Below, in pieces: positions 62,729 to 64,000 of a stretch of 64,000 bases of DNA. The stretch covers positions 124,001-188,000 of the forward strand of contig NZ_JBDZDN010000003.1 of NCBI RefSeq assembly GCF_040049215.1. Reading direction: 5' to 3'. The notes below the pieces were generated by a model. It saw nothing but the letters and a program-made list of their open reading frames with translations. It was not told where the DNA came from and searched no databases. Position numbers and translations under genes: made by a program. Position 1 is the first letter of the stretch. Every line of letters begins with the position of its first letter. The stretch comes from Mesorhizobium_K sp040049215 (GTDB lineage: Bacteria > Pseudomonadota > Alphaproteobacteria > Rhizobiales > Rhizobiaceae).

Positions 62729-63187
62729 TCAGGCGGCGACCGCTTCCAGCAGTCGATACCCATCATCGTTGACGTGACGAATTTCGATGGGCTGGGTCTT
62801 TGCCGAATGCACACTCCGGCGGGACAGTTCATCCACGCCGAAGGTCGAGGACAATTCCAGCTTCTCAATCGCAAGCCTGCGGATGATCGTCTCCGCCGAA
62901 CTATCGATCTCGTATTCTCCCCTTTCCCATCGACCAACAGACTGCTTGTCGTGATGGACCAGCGCGCCAAGTTCCGACTGGGTGTACCCCATCTCGGTTC
63001 GCAGGAATCGCAATTCATCGGGGCTGATCCCATGTGCATGAGACACAATCCCAAGGGCGATCACGCGGTGCAATTCATTGACAGCCGGGATCGTGATGAT
63101 CTCGTCACCGTCGTCATCGACTTCCATCGGAAGGCCGTCGATGAAGACGTTCTTCAGTCCGGATTCGGTGTAGTGGTGCCTAGTCAT
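62729..63187 (-). CDS. HTH antitoxin-like regulator
   Basis: A 152-residue protein. It opens TRHHYTESGLKNVFIDGLPM, the N-terminus typical of HTH partners of DUF4258 genes, and has an XRE-type helix-turn-helix at about 55-95 (DELRFLRTEMGYTQSELGAL; VHHDKQSVGRWERGEYEI). It is related in layout to MqsA/HigA antitoxins but lacks the zinc cysteines. The start overlaps the toxin-like gene by 8 bp and has GGAGAAG upstream. It probably represses its operon, perhaps through the GTATC-N5-GATAY sites. Confidence 0.82.
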   Translation of the reverse strand: MTRHHYTESGLKNVFIDGLPMEVDDDGDEIITIPAVNELHRVIALGIVSHAHGISPDELRFLRTEMGYTQSELGALVHHDKQSVGRWERGEYEIDSSAETIIRRLAIEKLELSSTFGVDELSRRSVHSAKTQPIEIRHVNDDGYRLLEAVAA

Positions 63188-63599
63188 CTTCTTCTCCAGT
63201 GAACGTACCAGCTCGGGTCTCGATTTCGTCGACCCACATAACACTTACAATCTTCAGGAGGGTTCCAGGCTTGTCTGGGACCACAATGACCCGAAGCGTC
63301 CTATTTCCCCCATTGGGGCACATGCTCTCCATTGCGTACTTCTTGTAGTGGGGCCGCGTTGAATCCATTGGATCCATGTGGACGAACCCATTCTTGAGGA
63401 CGAATAGAACGTCACCCAAGATAATCCCTCTTTCGGCAATTCGTTCTCTAGCATGGCGCTTGTAGGTAATCGTTAGAGTTCGAGAGCGCGCAATCGCGCG
63501 AATCTCATCGGTCGCCTGCTCCTTCGGCCAGTTGCATCCGCCCGCCACAACGCCCTGTCCCCCATTCGGTTGCTGCATTTTTATATCATGACGATACAT
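63180..63599 (-). CDS. DUF4258 protein, putative toxin
   Basis: A 139-residue protein with a DUF4258 domain (about 50-135): ITYKRHARERIAERGIILGD has the family HAxxRxxERxI signature, then VLFVLKNGFV and NRTLRVIVVPDK. The fold is related to RelE/MqsR-type RNases, hence the toxin suggestion; catalytic residues are not established. It precedes and overlaps the antitoxin-like gene, the order of mqsRA and higBA. Start uncertain: ATG 63599 has AGGAAG close by; ATG 63578 lies just after a putative operator. Confidence 0.75.
   Translation of the reverse strand: MYRHDIKMQQPNGGQGVVAGGCNWPKEQATDEIRAIARSRTLTITYKRHARERIAERGIILGDVLFVLKNGFVHMDPMDSTRPHYKKYAMESMCPNGGNRTLRVIVVPDKPGTLLKIVSVMWVDEIETRAGTFTGEEDD
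63583..63597. promoter_or_regulatory. Second GTATC-N5-GATAY site, at the toxin start
   Basis: On the minus strand GTATCGTCATGATAT, overlapping the first codons of the DUF4258 gene. It matches the operator at 63870-63884 in both half-sites and spacing, with one end base changed. Shared control by the HTH protein is the simplest reading. Confidence 0.45.
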
Positions 63600-63660
63600 C
63601 TTCCTACTAATCCTTTTAGGTCAATCCAATGTGCCACGGTTAAAAATCTTCCAATCAAAA

Positions 63661-63692
63661 GGGCGCTCGCGGGATAACGAGCGCCCTTTTTT
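63661..63692 (-). terminator. Terminator of the 37-codon gene
   Basis: On the minus strand GGGCGCTCG-TTATCCCG-CGAGCGCCC followed by TTTTGATT, directly after the stop. On the plus strand the same stem is followed by TTTTTT. Confidence 0.9.
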
Positions 63693-63805
63693 CACTTCTT
63701 GATGCGCGTGACGATATGCGTGTTCGACTTTCGAATTGCCGTCGCCACAGAAGTAAACCGGCCTGAGATCGCACTGCGTCCTACGGTTACGGTCTTCTTT
63801 CCCAT
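63692..63805 (-). CDS. 37-residue basic protein, passenger gene
   Basis: A complete small gene: AAGGAGGTGG eight bases before the ATG, 37 codons, and a terminator right after the stop. The product (MGKKTVTVGRSAISGRFTSV, ending THIVTRIKK) resembles the short proteins with the 'vGRSAItGRFV' phrase seen scattered in proteobacteria, whose function is unknown. It is highly basic. It has its own promoter and operator at 63865-63893, so it is a separately controlled transcript. Confidence 0.8.
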   Translation of the reverse strand: MGKKTVTVGRSAISGRFTSVATAIRKSNTHIVTRIKK

Positions 63806-63864
63806 CGCTACCACCTCCTTCCCGAGCCCGTCGGCTCTACGTCGGAGAGTCAGGTGGTGCGGTT

Positions 63865-63893
63865 CATATGTATCACCATGATACCTATGTCAA
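63865..63893 (-). promoter_or_regulatory. Promoter with dyad operator in its spacer
   Basis: On the minus strand TTGACA (63888-63893), a 17-bp spacer, and CATATG (63865-63870) as a poor -10. The spacer contains GTATCA-TGG-TGATAC (63870-63884), a perfect dyad. This is the classic layout of a repressed promoter. It drives the 37-codon gene. Confidence 0.7.
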
Positions 63894-63927
63894 GGGGCCG
63901 GGCGGGAAATTAGGACAACTGCCCTCT

Positions 63928-63944
63928 AATTAGGACAGCACCCC
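63928..63944. repeat. Right terminal inverted repeat
   Basis: Reverse complement GGTGCTGTCCTAATTAG, 16 of 17 identical to the left end at 60499-60515. Confidence 0.9.
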
Positions 63945-63952
63945 GAGCCGGA
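63945..63952. repeat. Target-site duplication, right copy
   Basis: CCGAGCCG, identical to 60491-60498, directly outside the right terminal repeat. Confidence 0.93.
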
Positions 63953-64000
63953 TGAGATCGTAATCGTCAATAAAAAGCGACCCCATGCGCAGCGCGTCAA
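63953..64000 (+). pseudogene. OLD/AAA15-like ATPase, continuation after the mobile element
   Basis: Joined to codon 303 of the ATPase (ending SEP at 60498), this sequence reads DEIVIVNKKRPHAQRV in frame to the window edge. That is the expected continuation after the Walker B/His-switch part of OLD-type ATPases. The gene therefore goes on beyond the window. Confidence 0.85.

Larger units (their letters stand above)
60499..63944. mobile_element. IS1-family-like transposon with passenger genes (3,446 bp)
   Basis: Both ends and the target duplication can be read directly. The left end is GGTACTGTCCTAATTAG (60499-60515). The right end, inverted, is GGTGCTGTCCTAATTAG (63928-63944), 16 of 17 identical. 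Each is flanked outside by CCGAGCCG (60491-60498 and 63945-63952), an 8-bp target duplication. Inside are a transposase (60508), a tRNA-like sequence, an unknown gene, a DUF4258/HTH pair and a 37-codon gene. IS1 members usually carry only a transposase; this one carries cargo. It interrupts an ATPase gene. The right end has a second TGTCCTAATT 20 bp further in. Confidence 0.93.

Noticed and set aside
60499..63944. IS1595-family assignment for the element
   Set aside because: IS1595 also makes 8-bp duplications and carries cargo, but the ERxNL...SKxxxxH motif of the transposase fits IS1 better and no N-terminal zinc ribbon is seen. A profile search would settle it.
63932..64000. Partial minus-strand gene at the window edge
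   Set aside because: It is made of the transposon's terminal repeat plus the antisense of the ATPase continuation, which explains the sequence better.

Overview
The window is GC-rich alphaproteobacterial chromosome, most like Phyllobacteriaceae (Mesorhizobium and relatives). The evidence is gene order and gene content: an era...recO block; greA-lpsB-(variable glycan genes)-lrp-trxB-lsrB, the order I recall for the Sinorhizobium meliloti lipopolysaccharide core locus; a probable AbcR-type small RNA just after the lsrB/vtlR-type regulator; cimA; and a TIGR02301-type protein. No nod, nif, prophage or CRISPR genes are visible.

Layout. 1-8.1 kb: the end of era, then an inserted pair (secreted alpha/beta hydrolase; MarR-GNAT fusion) plus a dispersed repeat, then recO, a DUF2339 membrane protein and an MFS transporter. 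8.3-20.6 kb: an ECF sigma/anti-sigma pair, a translationally coupled GNAT/RimK-like ATP-grasp pair, an ABC exporter, HD hydrolase, ygfZ, pyrC, small rhizobial hypotheticals, a second inverted copy of the repeat, a Nudix hydrolase and an SRAP protein. 20.9-27.3 kb: cysS, whose 3' third is partly low-GC and looks mosaic, then tightly overlapping VOC, GFA, pip and cimA genes and rarD. 29.8-41.5 kb: the LPS/surface-glycan locus. After greA and lpsB come three sialyltransferase-like proteins, a GT92-like transferase, a pyruvyl transferase, a methyltransferase, two sulfotransferases and a GT2, many of them lower in GC than their surroundings. The conserved flank lrp-trxB-lsrB and the sRNA follow. 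41.6-56 kb: msrP, an EF-G-like GTPase, an MHS-type transporter with a large periplasmic insert, aspartate aminotransferase, a tandem EAL pair, GST, two cold-shock genes, ogt and a lytic transglycosylase lipoprotein. 56.3-59.2 kb: a repeat-invaded stretch with an ABC exporter that has lost its ATPase domain and a conserved gene carrying a palindromic repeat in frame.

59.5-64 kb is an accessory island and the most striking part. An OLD/AAA15-like ATPase gene (a possible phage-defence gene) is split after residue 303 by a 3,446-bp mobile element at 60499-63944. The element has near-perfect 17-bp terminal inverted repeats and an exact 8-bp target duplication (CCGAGCCG). It carries an IS1-family-like transposase, a tRNA-like sequence, an unknown acidic/polyproline protein, a DUF4258/HTH toxin-antitoxin-like pair, and a 37-residue basic protein whose promoter contains a clear operator. 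Removing the element and one target copy restores the ATPase reading frame to the end of the window.

The glycan genes probably act together to decorate an LPS or capsule-type polymer with acidic groups (sialic-acid-like sugars, sulfate, pyruvate). The island genes look like a defence or competition cargo that has itself been hit by a cargo-carrying transposon.
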